Under the pieces are notes generated by a model. That model worked only from the letters and a program-made list of their open reading frames with translations, was not told the origin of the DNA and searched no databases. Of a stretch of DNA of 64,000 bases, positions 1 to 9,200 are shown piece by piece. Position 1 is the first letter of the stretch. Every line of letters starts with the position of its first letter. Made by a program: the position numbers and the translations under genes. This DNA is from Streptomyces sp. SAI-127 (GTDB lineage: Bacteria > Actinomycetota > Actinomycetes > Streptomycetales > Streptomycetaceae): positions 62,001 to 126,000 of the forward strand of contig NZ_JARXYJ010000003.1 in assembly GCF_029894425.1 (NCBI RefSeq), written 5' to 3'.

Positions 1-272
1 AGAGTGGCCCTGGATCGCGGGCGATGACCTGTGGGGGGAAGAGGGGCGAGGTGCGCGGCGCGCTCCCTCCAGGCTGGCCGTTCCGAGGAGGGAGTGTCCT
101 GCCAGGGCGCATGCAGTCTGATCAAGGTCAAGCCGGTGGGCGGCCGGCCCCATCTGGCGCCGCTGATCGCGCGTAGGACCTGCTGGCAGGCAGCGTCGTC
201 CGCCGCCCATGCCGCGTCGCGGGCCTGCGCGGCCAGCGCCCGGGCCTGTTGCCGTTCGTCAATGCTTCCCAT
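1..272 (-). CDS. hypothetical protein, N-terminal part, runs off left edge
   Basis: An open frame reads leftward from an ATG at 272 to the window edge without a stop. It begins MGSIDERQQARALAAQA and includes QQVLRAISGARWGRPPTG, which reads like real protein. A diverged copy of the same segment lies at 44258-44402, where the reading frame is broken; conserved codons in both copies argue that this frame is coding. I do not recognise the family. The first 60 residues are Ala/Arg/Gln-rich and probably helical, with no signal peptide. No ribosome binding site is evident. It may itself be a remnant. Confidence 0.4.
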   Translation of the reverse strand, partial: MGSIDERQQARALAAQARDAAWAADDAACQQVLRAISGARWGRPPTGLTLIRLHAPWQDTPSSERPAWRERAAHLAPLPPTGHRPRSRAT

Positions 273-317
273 GGGTCCACCGTGCCCAGCCAGCCGACGG
301 CCCCAACACCCGTACGT
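117..317. repeat. dispersed repeat, copy A (partner 44247-44453)
   Basis: About 200 bp matches 44247-44453 at roughly 80 percent by eye, from the shared start near TCTGATCA to the shared end CCCAACACCCGTACG. The distal copy sits between an IS110 fragment and an IS630 fragment, so the segment may have travelled with mobile DNA. Confidence 0.6.
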
Positions 318-479
318 CGAACGAGAGTCCAGGCGGCATTCGTCTCGGTTTCGCCGCCGAGGGTGGCGACGGTGGGAGGCCGCCGCCAGCGATCCGGACA
401 GCACACCGGCCGACCACCAGGCTCAGGGGCATGGGGGTCTACTGTCTGGCTTGTCAGTGCACCCGTCTAGATTCGCCGG

Positions 480-1148
480 GTGACTGAGCCTTTCTATCTC
501 GCCGCGGTCCGGGAGTCATGCGACACCGTCGCCGACGACTACGCCGCCCTCGTCAAGAACCCGTCTGAGCTGGACCCGTTGTCCCGCTCGATGCTGACCG
601 CGTTCGCCGAACTGGTGCGGGCATCTGACCTAGGACCGGTCGCAGACCTGGGCTGCGGACCCGGAAAGGTGACGTCACACCTGGCCGGACTCGGGGTGTC
701 TCCGGTCGGCATCGACGTGTCGCCGAGGATGATCGAACTGGCTCGAAGCGCCTACCCGGACCTGCGTTTCTCCGTGGGCTCCATGACCGCGCTGGAGATC
801 GAGGACGACACGCTGGGCGGCATCCTTGCCTACTACTCCATCCACCACACGCCTCCCGAGCTGCTGCCGGCCGTGTTCGCCGAGTTCCACCGCACCCTGG
901 CACTCGGTGGACATCTTCTCCTCGTAGGCCACGTTGGCGCCGGTGAGCACCGCCGTCCGACACACGCCTACGGCGACCATCCCGTGTCCTACGAGTCCTA
1001 TCGACTGCCCGCATATCAGCTCGCGGAGCTGCTGAAGCGGGCCGGGTTCACCATCACTGCTCAACTGGTCCAGGAGCCCGATGAAGCGCTGAAGTGGAAG
1101 ATCGCCAGTTTCATGGCCCAGAAGTCGACGACCGACGGCGCAGCATGA
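480..1148 (+). CDS. class I SAM-dependent methyltransferase
   Basis: A 222-residue soluble protein starting at GTG. Motif I, the glycine-rich SAM-binding loop ADLGCGPGKVT, is at about residues 55-65, and an acidic residue ending strand 2 (GIDVS, Asp79) should bind the ribose hydroxyls. The later motif LAYYSIHHTP matches the post-motif region of UbiE/Methyltransf_11 proteins. Length fits a single Rossmann-fold methyltransferase. The substrate cannot be told from the sequence. It stands alone: a degraded repeat lies upstream and about 690 bp without a gene downstream. No clear ribosome binding site precedes the start, so a leaderless or weakly initiated message is possible. Confidence 0.85.
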   Translation: MTEPFYLAAVRESCDTVADDYAALVKNPSELDPLSRSMLTAFAELVRASDLGPVADLGCGPGKVTSHLAGLGVSPVGIDVSPRMIELARSAYPDLRFSVGSMTALEIEDDTLGGILAYYSIHHTPPELLPAVFAEFHRTLALGGHLLLVGHVGAGEHRRPTHAYGDHPVSYESYRLPAYQLAELLKRAGFTITAQLVQEPDEALKWKIASFMAQKSTTDGAA

Positions 1149-1838
1149 CTTCCTAGCCACGAGGGATGTCTGGACCGCGACCGCTACCGTCCGCGTCCTC
1201 GCGCGCGGTGCGGTGCGCACTCCTGGGTGACGGTGCGCACCACCGTGCGGGGAGTGCGCTGCATCGGGCACGACATATCGCGCCGCGCCGCGTGTGGGCG
1301 GTGCGCGGTTGTGCGGGCTGGTGAAGGCCGGGAATTCAGCCGGGACCACCGTGCGTACCTCGCTGGTCGGGCCGGCATCGGCACGCGGGAGCGGTGCCGG
1401 TGGCTGCAACCACTCAACAGCTTTGCAGAGGAGGTGCTCCTTCGAAAAGCGGCTCCTCGGGGAGGCCCGCCGTGCGCGGTCGGAGTTGGCGCACGCCAGG
1501 ACGCGCGGGCCTGTTACGCACTTTCGGGTGACGGGACGACGAGGGCTGGGGTGGCGTATTCCGTCGGTCGAAGGCGGGGGCCAAGGCGTATACGGGTCGG
1601 TGATCTGGCGTGGCGTCAACTTGGTGCGTACGCCGTATAAATGGACGATGCATCCAAGAGTCACAGCAATATGGACGAAGAGTAACGGAGGGCGCATATC
1701 GCGTTCACAACCTGCACAGGGCGGTCATGGTGTGGGTGTGCGGCCGACCGGCCGCCACCCGCACACCGCACCAGCCCGTTCCGCCGCCCTGTCAGGGGCC
1801 GGGAACAGGGCGGGTGCTCGTACAGCCCTGGGGGCTTT
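1149..1838. other. 690-bp stretch without a recognisable gene
   Basis: Open frames on both strands here show no family motif and overlap each other. The stretch presumably holds the promoter of the lamin-tail gene; I could not pick out a convincing one. Confidence 0.4.
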
Positions 1839-2351
1839 GTGTCTTCTTCCACGGTGACTGCCCGTCGTCTGTCCGCCGCCGCGTTGGCGGCCGCCGCGAT
1901 CGTCGGGGCGGTGGCGCTGCCGGCGTCGGCGGCCGACCACGCCCGGCCCGACCGGACGAAGGTGGAGATCAGCGCGGTCCAGTACGACTCACCCGGCCGT
2001 GAGGACCGCTCGCGGCGCTCGCTGAACAAGGAGTGGGTGGAGCTCACCAACACCTCGCGGCGCACCGTCAACCTCGACGGCTGGACTCTGAAGAACGAGG
2101 ACGGCGACACCTACACCTTCGACCACTACCGCCTCGAGGGCCGCGCCACGGTCCGCGTCCACACCGGCCGGGGCCACGACACCGACAGCGACCTCTACAT
2201 GGACCGCCGCAACTACGTGTGGGACAACCACTCCGACACCGCCACCCTGCGCAACGACCACGACCGCTTCATCGACGACGAATCCTGGGGCCGCCACGGC
2301 GGTCGCCACCACGGCGGTGGCCACCGCCACGGTGGTGACCGCCACCACTGA
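1839..2351 (+). CDS. exported lamin-tail-domain protein with His-rich tail
   Basis: A 170-residue secreted protein. Residues 1-32 form a signal peptide (Arg-containing N-terminus, Ala-rich core, cleavage near ASA-AD). Residues about 37-145 are a lamin tail domain, with WVELTNTSRRTVNLDGWTL and later DTATLRNDHDRFID marking the immunoglobulin-like strands. Such domains occur in secreted bacterial nucleases and stand-alone binding proteins; no nuclease domain is present here. The last 20 or so residues are almost entirely Gly, His and Arg, a likely metal-binding tail. The 3' half of the gene and the following 60 bp recur at 26838-27083. The role is probably binding or structural, outside the cell. 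Confidence 0.8.
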   Translation: MSSSTVTARRLSAAALAAAAIVGAVALPASAADHARPDRTKVEISAVQYDSPGREDRSRRSLNKEWVELTNTSRRTVNLDGWTLKNEDGDTYTFDHYRLEGRATVRVHTGRGHDTDSDLYMDRRNYVWDNHSDTATLRNDHDRFIDDESWGRHGGRHHGGGHRHGGDRHH

Positions 2352-2412
2352 CCCGTCTTCCCGCACTTGCGGCATGAGGTGATGGCACGGGTGTGAGGGG
2401 ATGTGGCCCCGG
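2141..2412. repeat. duplicated 3' half of lamin-tail gene (partner 26838-27083)
   Basis: The sequence from GCCACGGTCCG to GGGGATGTGGCCC, covering the C-terminal half of the gene and its downstream flank, is repeated in the same orientation at 26838-27083 with a few substitutions and small deletions. Confidence 0.8.
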
Positions 2413-2691
2413 ATGGTTCGCCCGGATGCTGGTTGGTTGATCAGGGGCCCAACGTGACGTCGGCCTTCGAGACCTGGTGGTGGTCGTGAAGGCCGACGTT
2501 GTCGTGTGGGATGTGTACGGATGTCGATGCAGCCGAAGCGACCGCGGGGGAGCGCCCGGCGGCGACGGCGCGGGCCGCGTCCCCGTAGGGCAGTTTTGCG
2601 ATCCGGCTGCGGGATGAGGGACAGCTCGGGGGACTGCGCCGCCGCCTGATGCGGCACAGCCACCGACTGGTGTGCTGCCCTGGATCCGTTG
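2352..2691. other. 340-bp gap
   Basis: No recognisable gene. Apart from the first 60 bp, which belong to the repeat shared with 26838-27083, I see only shadow frames. Confidence 0.4.
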
Positions 2692-2835
2692 TCAGGGTGC
2701 GAGGTCGTGCGTGGCGTCCGCAGGGGGTGCGTTCCCGGCAGGCTCGGAGGGGGGAAAGAGCCAGTCCTCGAAGGCGTCCAGGGCGAAGAGGGCGGCCAGC
2801 ATTATCAGGGGCAGTGCGAGCGCGAGCACGATCAC
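2692..2835 (-). CDS. small single-pass membrane protein (47 aa)
   Basis: Starting at GTG (complement of 2833-2835) after the ribosome binding site GGGAGG, this gives 47 residues. Residues 1-19 are one hydrophobic helix (MIVLALALPLIMLAALFAL), followed by a short acidic turn (DAFED) and a Pro/Ala-rich tail. A longer in-frame start exists at 3009, but the added N-terminus looks non-coding and the strong ribosome binding site selects the short form. Small proteins of this type are common in Streptomyces; their function is not known. It may be a membrane peptide or a partner for a larger protein. Confidence 0.55.
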   Translation of the reverse strand: MIVLALALPLIMLAALFALDAFEDWLFPPSEPAGNAPPADATHDLAP

Positions 2836-3007
2836 AGGACCTCCCTTGGCTGTGGGCCTGCGGCTGAGGAAGTGACCGGACTTCAGGATGCGGCCGAATG
2901 GCTGATACCGCACTTTGGCCCCCACGCTGACCGCCAGCGGGACAGTGGCGGGCGGTGCGCAACGCAACGGGCCGTGCCCAATGCCGCAGAGCCCTCGTTC
3001 ACAAGAC

Positions 3008-3223
3008 ATGGAGGAAGATCCGCAGCTGAGACGACCCCGCCTGCTGGGTGACTACTGGTCGGGCTCGCCGCCCCTGTCACAGGAGCACTGCGTCTGCCGG
3101 GAAAGCAGCTCGCAGGGACGAGGCTGGTGTGGTGCATCGAAGGGCACATGGCTGCACACGGGCATAGCACTGCTGGCTTGGAGCCTGGTCGTCACCGCCA
3201 TGCTGGCCACGATCATGAAGTAG
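3008..3223 (+). CDS. possible small membrane protein (71 aa)
   Basis: The frame ends with a convincing hydrophobic helix, WLHTGIALLAWSLVVTAML, preceded by a Cys-containing polar N-terminus. An ATG at 3008 is the most plausible start, but no ribosome binding site is seen, and an earlier ATG at 2915 is also in frame. It could be the C-terminal remnant of a larger membrane protein. Confidence 0.3.
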   Translation: MEEDPQLRRPRLLGDYWSGSPPLSQEHCVCRESSSQGRGWCGASKGTWLHTGIALLAWSLVVTAMLATIMK

Positions 3224-3600
3224 GCCCCCGCACCGTGCCCAGGTCGTGCCGCCGCCCATTCTTCGTCAGCGGCGGCGGCACTCCGGAGCTTCCGGCCCAA
3301 GTGGCGACGTGGGAAGACCGGATCAGCCCGTACGACGAGTCTGTAAGGCGGCATGGTCCAAAGCCAGCCGTGCGCCGCCGAACGGAGAAGCACACCCTGT
3401 TGTGGTCGAGGTCCTGGCGGCCGTGGTCAGACCTGCACCCGCTGCAGGCCTTGTCGTATGGCTGTTCGGGCCACACGCATCCCAGGAAACCCTCACCAAA
3501 GGGCGAGCTGCAGATCTGTATGCCCTTACACGGGTGGATGCTGTGCCCAGCACGTCCGCTGTCTGGCGCGGGGCATAACGAACAGGCTGGTTCGGTGTGG
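3224..3600. other. 377-bp gap
   Basis: Only weak frames. One plus-strand frame (ending 3578) has a hydrophobic segment VVVEVLAAVVRPAPAAGLVV but no start signal or known family. Confidence 0.3.
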
Positions 3601-4272
3601 TCACGTCACCGCGGTCAGCGTCGCGAATACCACGACATTGCCTCGGTAGCCAGTTTCTTCGGCGTATTCACCCCCACAGGTGATCACGCGCAATTCAGGC
3701 CTCGGGGAACTGCCGTAGACCTTCTCGTCCGGAAATGCCTCCTTGTCGTAGACCTCGACGGCGTCGACCGTGAAGACTGCTGTTTGCCGGTCTGCCCGGG
3801 TGATCTCGATGGTGTCGCCCTTGGCCAGCTCCCCGAGCCGGTAGAAAACCCCGGGTCCTTCGTGTGTGTCGACATGTCCCGTAGTGATGGCTGTCCCCTC
3901 TGAGCCGGGAGTTGTGCCATCGCCGTACCACCCGGCAAAGGCCGGCATATCTGCCGGTGGTGGGCGCAGTGCTCCTGTCTCGTCGAGGGTCAGTTCCGTC
4001 AGGGGGGCATTCACGCCGATGGCGGGGACCCACAGCCGGACCGGATCAGAGCGAGGCAGCGCCGACACTGAGGGGTGGTGGGCCGAGGCGGTGTTGCTGG
4101 GACCGGGCCGCAGGGAGGGGGAGAAGGACTGCGTGGTCGAAGGCTGCGGAGGCTGTCCGCCCCGGAGTGCCGTGATCATCAGCATCAAGCCCGTCAGCAG
4201 GGCGCAGACGAGGAACTTGGTGGAGGGGGTGAACAGGGGGGAAGGATCGACGGGCTCATCGCCGGGTGCCAT
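3601..4272 (-). CDS. class F sortase (transpeptidase)
   Basis: A 223-residue membrane-anchored transpeptidase. An N-terminal hydrophobic helix (about residues 19-37) and a Pro/Ser linker precede the sortase barrel, which begins at VRLWVPAIGVNAPL. The catalytic triad is visible: His in TGHVDT, Cys in LRVITCGGEY and Arg in GYRGNVVVFA. This arrangement and the short length are typical of actinobacterial class E/F sortases, which cut a C-terminal sorting signal and join the protein to a cell-surface amine. It lies 99 bp downstream of a secreted protein with a C-terminal membrane helix on the same strand, a likely partner or substrate. Confidence 0.9.
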   Translation of the reverse strand: MAPGDEPVDPSPLFTPSTKFLVCALLTGLMLMITALRGGQPPQPSTTQSFSPSLRPGPSNTASAHHPSVSALPRSDPVRLWVPAIGVNAPLTELTLDETGALRPPPADMPAFAGWYGDGTTPGSEGTAITTGHVDTHEGPGVFYRLGELAKGDTIEITRADRQTAVFTVDAVEVYDKEAFPDEKVYGSSPRPELRVITCGGEYAEETGYRGNVVVFATLTAVT

Positions 4273-4371
4273 CGTTCTAGCGCCTTTGCTTTGCGGCCGA
4301 AATGGGTGACGGGAGCGACTCGGGCCCCCGGGCCGGCACAGGCCCGGGGGCTGGGCCGATGGAACAGAGCG

Positions 4372-4869
4372 TCAGGTGCGGGCACGGGCCGGGCGGCGGC
4401 GCATCTTGATCGCGCCTCCGGCGGCGGCTCCGGCGAGCAGCATCGCCCCCAGGGCAAGCTGTGTGCCCTTGTCGTTGCCCGTCCCGAAACCAGCATCGAC
4501 TGGACCGCTGGGGTTGCCCGTCCCGACCAGGTACATGCCCGTGACTTTGACTCGCGGCGGGCATTTCAGAGTGACGGTGTAAGCACCGGGCTCGGTGCCA
4601 CTCGGCACCTGGAACTCGCCGGTCAGTACGCCCGTGCGGTCGCCTGGGAAGAGGTGGAACTTGCCTCCTGCCTCGGACTCGCCCTTCCCATAGGTCTCCG
4701 AGCCACAGGCTGTCGTGCTGACGCGGACGGTGGAGCCTGGGGCGGCGTGTCTAGTGCTGATGTGGATATCTGAACTGGTGGGGGCGCTCGCGGCTGCTGC
4801 GGCTGGGCTCGACAGACCGACGGCACCGAGAACCAGACCGATGCCGGCGCCTGCACACTTGATGCGCAT
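4372..4869 (-). CDS. secreted protein with C-terminal membrane anchor, possible sortase partner
   Basis: A 165-residue protein starting at ATG 4869 after a strong ribosome binding site (GGAGGGAA). Residues 1-28 are a signal peptide ending ASAP-like. The middle part looks like a beta-sandwich with two Cys (TTACGSETYG, VTLKCPPRV) that could form a disulfide. Near the C-terminus TQLALGAMLLAGAAAGGAI is a membrane helix followed by a basic tail (KMRRRPARART). Helix plus basic tail is the layout of a sortase substrate, but no LPXTG or LAXTG motif is visible before the helix. It precedes the sortase gene and is probably co-transcribed with it. Confidence 0.75.
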   Translation of the reverse strand: MRIKCAGAGIGLVLGAVGLSSPAAAAASAPTSSDIHISTRHAAPGSTVRVSTTACGSETYGKGESEAGGKFHLFPGDRTGVLTGEFQVPSGTEPGAYTVTLKCPPRVKVTGMYLVGTGNPSGPVDAGFGTGNDKGTQLALGAMLLAGAAAGGAIKMRRRPARART

Positions 4870-5279
4870 GAAGTTCCCTCCGGGGAAGCAGTGGCCGGCC
4901 CGAATGCGCAGCCGCGTTGTTGTGCTCCGCTCATGAGAAAACCGACAGACCGGCCGGGCCGCAACACGGCATACGGACGGATGGGTCATCCGGCCACACC
5001 CAGCGATCGCAGTCCTTTGATCATTTACGCAGGTGAGCGGCTTTGAGGGAGAGATGGGAAGAATGCACCGCACAGGTGACGAAGGACCAGCGTCCGTCCC
5101 CTGGGTGAACCTTGAAAGCGCAGGACGCCGGTGGCTGCCGCTGCAGTGGTTCATCCTCCCGCGGCGAGTGACCGTGAAGAGGGGGGTCGATTGATTCCCC
5201 ACGTTGCCTTTGGAACGACGATCGGCCTCCTGCATCGTGCGGGGGTGGAGTGCACCGGCTCCTACTGAGCTGCCCTGGC
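4870..5279. other. 410-bp gap
   Basis: Upstream region of the secreted protein and sortase pair. I recognise no gene in either strand. Confidence 0.3.
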
Positions 5280-5575
5280 ACGGTTCCTGAGCCGGGAGAA
5301 AATCAAGGTCGTCGAGGTCAACCCAGCCCGATGGCGCGCCGCCGTCACGACCAAGACGGGCGAGGGCCCGGCCGCCGACCTGCTCGTGCTGAACGGGCGA
5401 AGGAATCGGCCGTCAAGCCCGAATACAGTCGAAGGACCAGCTCAAGGCCGTACTTGTCGGCAGCGATCCCGAGCGGCGCGAATCCCTGTCCGTGTGGGGG
5501 CGGCTGCGGTGAGGGCGGCTGAGGCGAGGGCGTCGCCGGTACGGGAGCCGGGCAGTTGCGCCATGATGCTGCGTC
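5280..5575 (+). pseudogene. IS110-family transposase remnant
   Basis: Pieces of an IS110-type transposase survive in different frames. RFLSREKIKVVEVN resembles the middle of the DEDD domain, and further on KDQLKAVLVGSDPERRESL resembles the stretch following the catalytic half. Stops and frameshifts lie between them and both ends are missing, so it cannot make a working enzyme. Resemblance is judged by eye. Confidence 0.45.
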
Positions 5576-5789
5576 GTGTGCGGGCGGCCTCACTGCGGCG
5601 ACACTGATGCAGTGGTTTACTTGTACGCTAACCCGCGTGTTCTGATGGCGATGGCGTCCCGTGTGCAGGTCGCCAGGCCACATCCATGTCATCTGCGATG
5701 GACCCGCCACGAACGGCTGTCGGTGAGAACTGACGCCGCTCCGCTTGACATCGTCCTGCTGCGCGCGCTGGTGCTGCGGCCGGAATCGG

Positions 5790-6524
5790 TCAAGAAGGCC
5801 TGACCTCCGATACGGCGGTGACGGTCACGGTGTCCTCGCACTCGGCGAACTGCCCGTCGTCCAGGGCCACCTGGTGCGCCCCGGACCCCGGCAGCCGTAC
5901 GACCATCGTGGGATACACCACGGGCGCCGAACCGGACACGCAGTACCCATCGGCCTCTCCCTGCACCTGCACGAACGTCAGCTTCACCCACGCCATGCCG
6001 CCGGGGGCCACCTTCACCTGCGCCGCGGCTCCGGTCGGCTTGACGGTGAGCGGCACGTTCATCTCGGGAGAGCCGTTCCCGGCGCCGGCCACCGTGGGGT
6101 GCCCCATGAGGACGCACGTGCGTCCGGACACGTTGGTGAACTCGACGACGGCCGCCCCGGTTCCCGTACCGGCCGGCCGCGCGGCGGCCTGACGGGCGGT
6201 CGCCTTCAGACTGTCCGCGGAACAGGTCGCCGCCGAACCGCCCGGAGCGGGTGCCGACGACGGAGGTACGGAGGCGGCGGGCGAGGAGGAGCCGGGAGCG
6301 GAGGCGGAGGGCGTCGACGACGAGGAACCGGAGGCGGAGCTGCCGGGCTTCGGGGCGCCGGGCGTGGGGGAGGAGGCCGCTGAGCTGACGGCCCCGGACG
6401 GGGTGACGCCGCCGTCTCCGGTGTCCGTACCGCTCCCACCGGGCTGACATCCCGCCACCGCCAGTGCCGCCGAAGCCACGACGACCGCCACCGCCGAATA
6501 GCGCATTCCGTTGACGTACCGCAT
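5790..6524 (-). CDS. DUF4232 lipoprotein
   Basis: A 244-residue lipoprotein with ATG start and ribosome binding site GGGGGA six bases upstream. The signal peptide ends in the lipobox LAVAGC, so Cys26 should be lipidated. Residues about 30-100 are a low-complexity Ser/Pro/Ala/Gly linker. From about 105 there is a DUF4232 domain, a beta-rich fold seen in exported actinobacterial proteins, with Cys at SGRTCVLMG, GYCVSG and FAECED that probably pair. The protein is expected on the outer face of the membrane; its ligand is not known. Monocistronic. Confidence 0.85.
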   Translation of the reverse strand: MRYVNGMRYSAVAVVVASAALAVAGCQPGGSGTDTGDGGVTPSGAVSSAASSPTPGAPKPGSSASGSSSSTPSASAPGSSSPAASVPPSSAPAPGGSAATCSADSLKATARQAAARPAGTGTGAAVVEFTNVSGRTCVLMGHPTVAGAGNGSPEMNVPLTVKPTGAAAQVKVAPGGMAWVKLTFVQVQGEADGYCVSGSAPVVYPTMVVRLPGSGAHQVALDDGQFAECEDTVTVTAVSEVRPS

Positions 6525-7070
6525 GCTGTCCCCCGAGTACCAGTTGTCCGGAGCACGGCTCCTCGCCGCCCTCGTCGAACCAGACAGAACCGTGGAGCCG
6601 GCAGTTCTCCCTCACTCCGCCCTGTGACCCACCGGTGACGAAATCCGGCCACAACCACCGTGGAACGCCCCGGCAGACCGAGCTCCTGACCCGCGGCCTC
6701 CAGGCCGAGGGCGTCTCTTGCGCACCGGACGCGCCGGTTCGATCTCCAGCGCCACGTCGCCCAGGACGAACTGAGCGCGGGAGACCTGCGCGATCGGCTC
6801 TTTGGCCTGAGCGACGAGCTGTTCGTATCGCTGGGTGACGCCCCGATCCGGTCAGTCACGTCGGTCATGAAGACCACCGCCCTCGTCAGGGTCCGGCCCG
6901 GCCACCATGACGTGACCGGGCAAAGAGGCGCCGGCCCTGGTCACCGTCAACTGTGACGCGGACACGACACGTCGACGCAGAGCGTGAACCAGAGGCGCTC
7001 AAGCACCCAGCGGCCGCCGCCAACTCCCCTTCAATGCAAGGCGTGTTCGAGGTGCTCAAGAGACGTTCGG
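6525..7070. other. gap with a short gene remnant at 6715-6850 (minus)
   Basis: Mostly without genes. On the minus strand around 6850-6720 one frame reads VTQRYEQLVAQAKEPIAQ and then RAQFVLGDVALEIEP, which looks like true protein but has no start, has stops nearby, and lies in a different frame from the longer open frames. It is probably a fragment of a plasmid-type or regulatory protein that I cannot name. Confidence 0.35.
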
Positions 7071-7345
7071 CTAGGGCGTTTCCGAAACGCCGGTCCGCGA
7101 CGCCCGCCGCTCACGGCAGGCCCGCACCCGGCAGTGGTCAGAGCAGAACACCGCCGCCCTCGACCGCTCTACTCCCGCGGTCCACGACCTGCCACATACT
7201 GGACACTCCGCCTGCTCACCCCGCTGCATCGCGATGACCCGCTGCCGGGTCCGCTGAAGCCTCCGCCGCGACCTGCACCGGCCGAGCAGAACACCGCCTC
7301 CGCCACCATCGCCTGCGGAAGCGGATCACCACGAATCCTGCTGCG
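7071..7345 (-). pseudogene. small tandem zinc-finger protein, frameshifted; intact second finger 7071-7229
   Basis: A 52-residue frame from ATG 7229 to the stop at 7071 contains CPVCGRSW and then FCSDHCRVRACRERR, a CxxC...CxxxC layout with basic residues after it, as in FCS-like zinc fingers. Upstream in the next frame is a similar block (IRGDPLPQAMVAEAVFCSA), so the original gene probably had two fingers and was broken by a frameshift near 7280. The function is unknown; such mini-proteins may bind nucleic acid or protein. The intact finger may still be expressed. Confidence 0.45.
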
Positions 7346-7448
7346 CAGGCCGCTCTCTTGGCGGGCCAAGCGGCCGAGGTGTACGCCGTTGGCGGTACAG
7401 CAGCGATGGCAGCCGAGAGGCTCAGTGCTGCACGGATAAGGTCCCTAC

Positions 7449-7685
7449 GTGACACACACCTTCGAAGAACTCCTGGACAAGCAACGTGCCGCCGACGAGG
7501 CGCACGCCGCCGTGCAAGCCCTACGCGGCCAAGGCGACCCGCCCGCTTACGAGACGGCGTGGCAGGCATGGCGCGACCTCGTCCGAGACGTGCAGGCCGC
7601 GGTCGCCGAGCACGCGAAAGAGCAGGGCGCGATGCGGGCCGGAGTGGAACTTGATGTGAAGAGGGCGGTCCGGTACACCGAGTAG
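7449..7685 (+). CDS. small helical hypothetical protein (78 aa)
   Basis: GTG start, 78 residues, no Cys. The sequence is rich in Ala, Glu, Gln and Arg (FEELLDKQRAADEAHAAVQA) and should form two long helices, perhaps a coiled coil. No signal peptide or membrane helix. Similar short proteins occur in Streptomyces accessory DNA, but I know of no assigned role. A weak AAGG lies upstream. Its neighbours are a broken zinc-finger gene and a broken IS110 transposase. Confidence 0.5.
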   Translation: MTHTFEELLDKQRAADEAHAAVQALRGQGDPPAYETAWQAWRDLVRDVQAAVAEHAKEQGAMRAGVELDVKRAVRYTE

Positions 7686-8061
7686 CGAGCACGCCGGTCA
7701 TCCTTCAGATCGTGTTGATCTGGGAGCAGGCGCGGATGGCAGCTTGGGCCTTCACTGGAGGTCTGATCTTGCTCCCCAACCGTGCCCGGCTGCTCGACGC
7801 CGCGGACGCGGTCGACGAGCTGCGTGCCCTGCTCTGAGCTTGGCACATATGGTCGGAGCTCGTCCTACCTTTCAAGCGTGGGCCTGAGGCGGTCATTCGT
7901 AAGATCGTCGGGCCCGGGGGTTCCGGGTATGGCTGTGAGCTTGGTCCCCGTTGGATAGCTCAAATGACTTGGCCGCCCGGGGCACCGCGACGACTCGACA
8001 CGATTGCTGTGTAGGACAACGTCTGCGGGACTGTTGCGACGACGAGCTGGCGGAGGTGACC
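7686..8061. other. 376-bp gap upstream of IS110
   Basis: No gene recognised. The right part is likely the left non-coding end of the IS110 element, which family members need for recombination. IS110 elements usually lack inverted repeats, so I cannot place the border. Confidence 0.3.
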
Positions 8062-9200
8062 GTGCCCGAGATCTGGGCCGGCGTGGACATCGGCAAAGAA
8101 CATCACCACTGCGTGGTGATCGACGCGCAAGGTGAGCGTCTGTTGTCGCGGCGGGTGCTGAACGATGAGTCCGCGCTCCTGGAGCTGATCGGCGACGTCC
8201 TTGCGCTTTCGGAGGACGCGTTGTGGGCGGTGGACATCAACCACGGCGGTGCCGGACTTCTCACAGGCCTGCTGCTGGGCCACGACCAGCCGAGGGTCTA
8301 TCTCACCGGCCTCGCTGTTCACCAGGCATCAACTGCTTACCGCGGCCAGAGCAAGACTGACGCCAAGGACGCCTTCGTCATCGCCGACCAGGCCCGCATG
8401 CGCAATGACCTCGGCGTGCTCCGGCCAGGCGACGAGATAGCCGTCGACCTCAAGCTTTTGGTCCGCCGCCGCACCGACCTCGTCAACGATCGCACCCGCC
8501 AGATCAACCGGCTCCGAGAGCAACTCCTGGAGATCTGCCCAGCTTTGGAGCGGGCCCTCAGCCTGACGAACAAAGGGCCCGTCCTGCTGTTGACCGGCTA
8601 TCAGACGCCGGCAGCCATCCGTCGCAGCGGTGTCAGGCGCATCGAGACCCGGTTGAAGAACCGCAAGGTCAAAGCTGCCACAGCGCTCGCCCAGGTCGTC
8701 GTCGAGGCAGCCCAGGCTCAGCACACTTCGCTGCCAGGCGAGACGCTGGCCGCGTCAATGGTGGCCCGCCTTGCGAAGGGGGTGATGGCTCTCGAAGAGG
8801 AGATCGCCGAGCCTGGACGCGCTCATCGAGGCCCGGTTTCACGAGCACCCGCACGCCGAGGTGATCCGCAGCCTGCCCGGCATGGGGCGTTCGCGCCGTC
8901 CAGGCTGCCCAGCTGGCAGCTTCGCCCCAGGCAAGCCCGGCATCTACCCAGCGTCCGCCCTCAGCCGCCTCCTGCCCAGCGACGAGAAGCTCTTGTATCT
9001 GCGCGCCGACTCAGGTTGGGGCTGGACGGACGTCACGGAGGCTCCTGGAAAGAGTGCGGGTGGCAACCGGCCGATGGAAGCAGAAGCGCCTCTTCCGCAT
9101 GGCGTGCATTTGATTTTGCATCGGAGATCGGCGCCGACACTGCTGTCGGTCAGTGGGGATGCCGACGTGCTCGCCGTCATCCTGAGGGCTACGGCGAGGT
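8062..9200 (+). pseudogene. IS110-family transposase, frameshifted
   Basis: A GTG at 8062 follows GGAGG. The N-terminal DEDD recombinase domain is intact for about 250 residues (IWAGVDIGKEHHHCVVID, then SKTDAKDAFVIADQARM carrying the conserved acidic residues). Near 8812 the frame shifts: the correct continuation (LDALIEARFHEHPHAEVI, SLPGMG) is in another frame, and the C-terminal Ser-containing domain is scrambled by further shifts and losses. The element should be inactive by itself. It resembles, but is clearly diverged from, the truncated copy at 43791. Apparent read-through to 9354 is out of frame. Confidence 0.8.
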
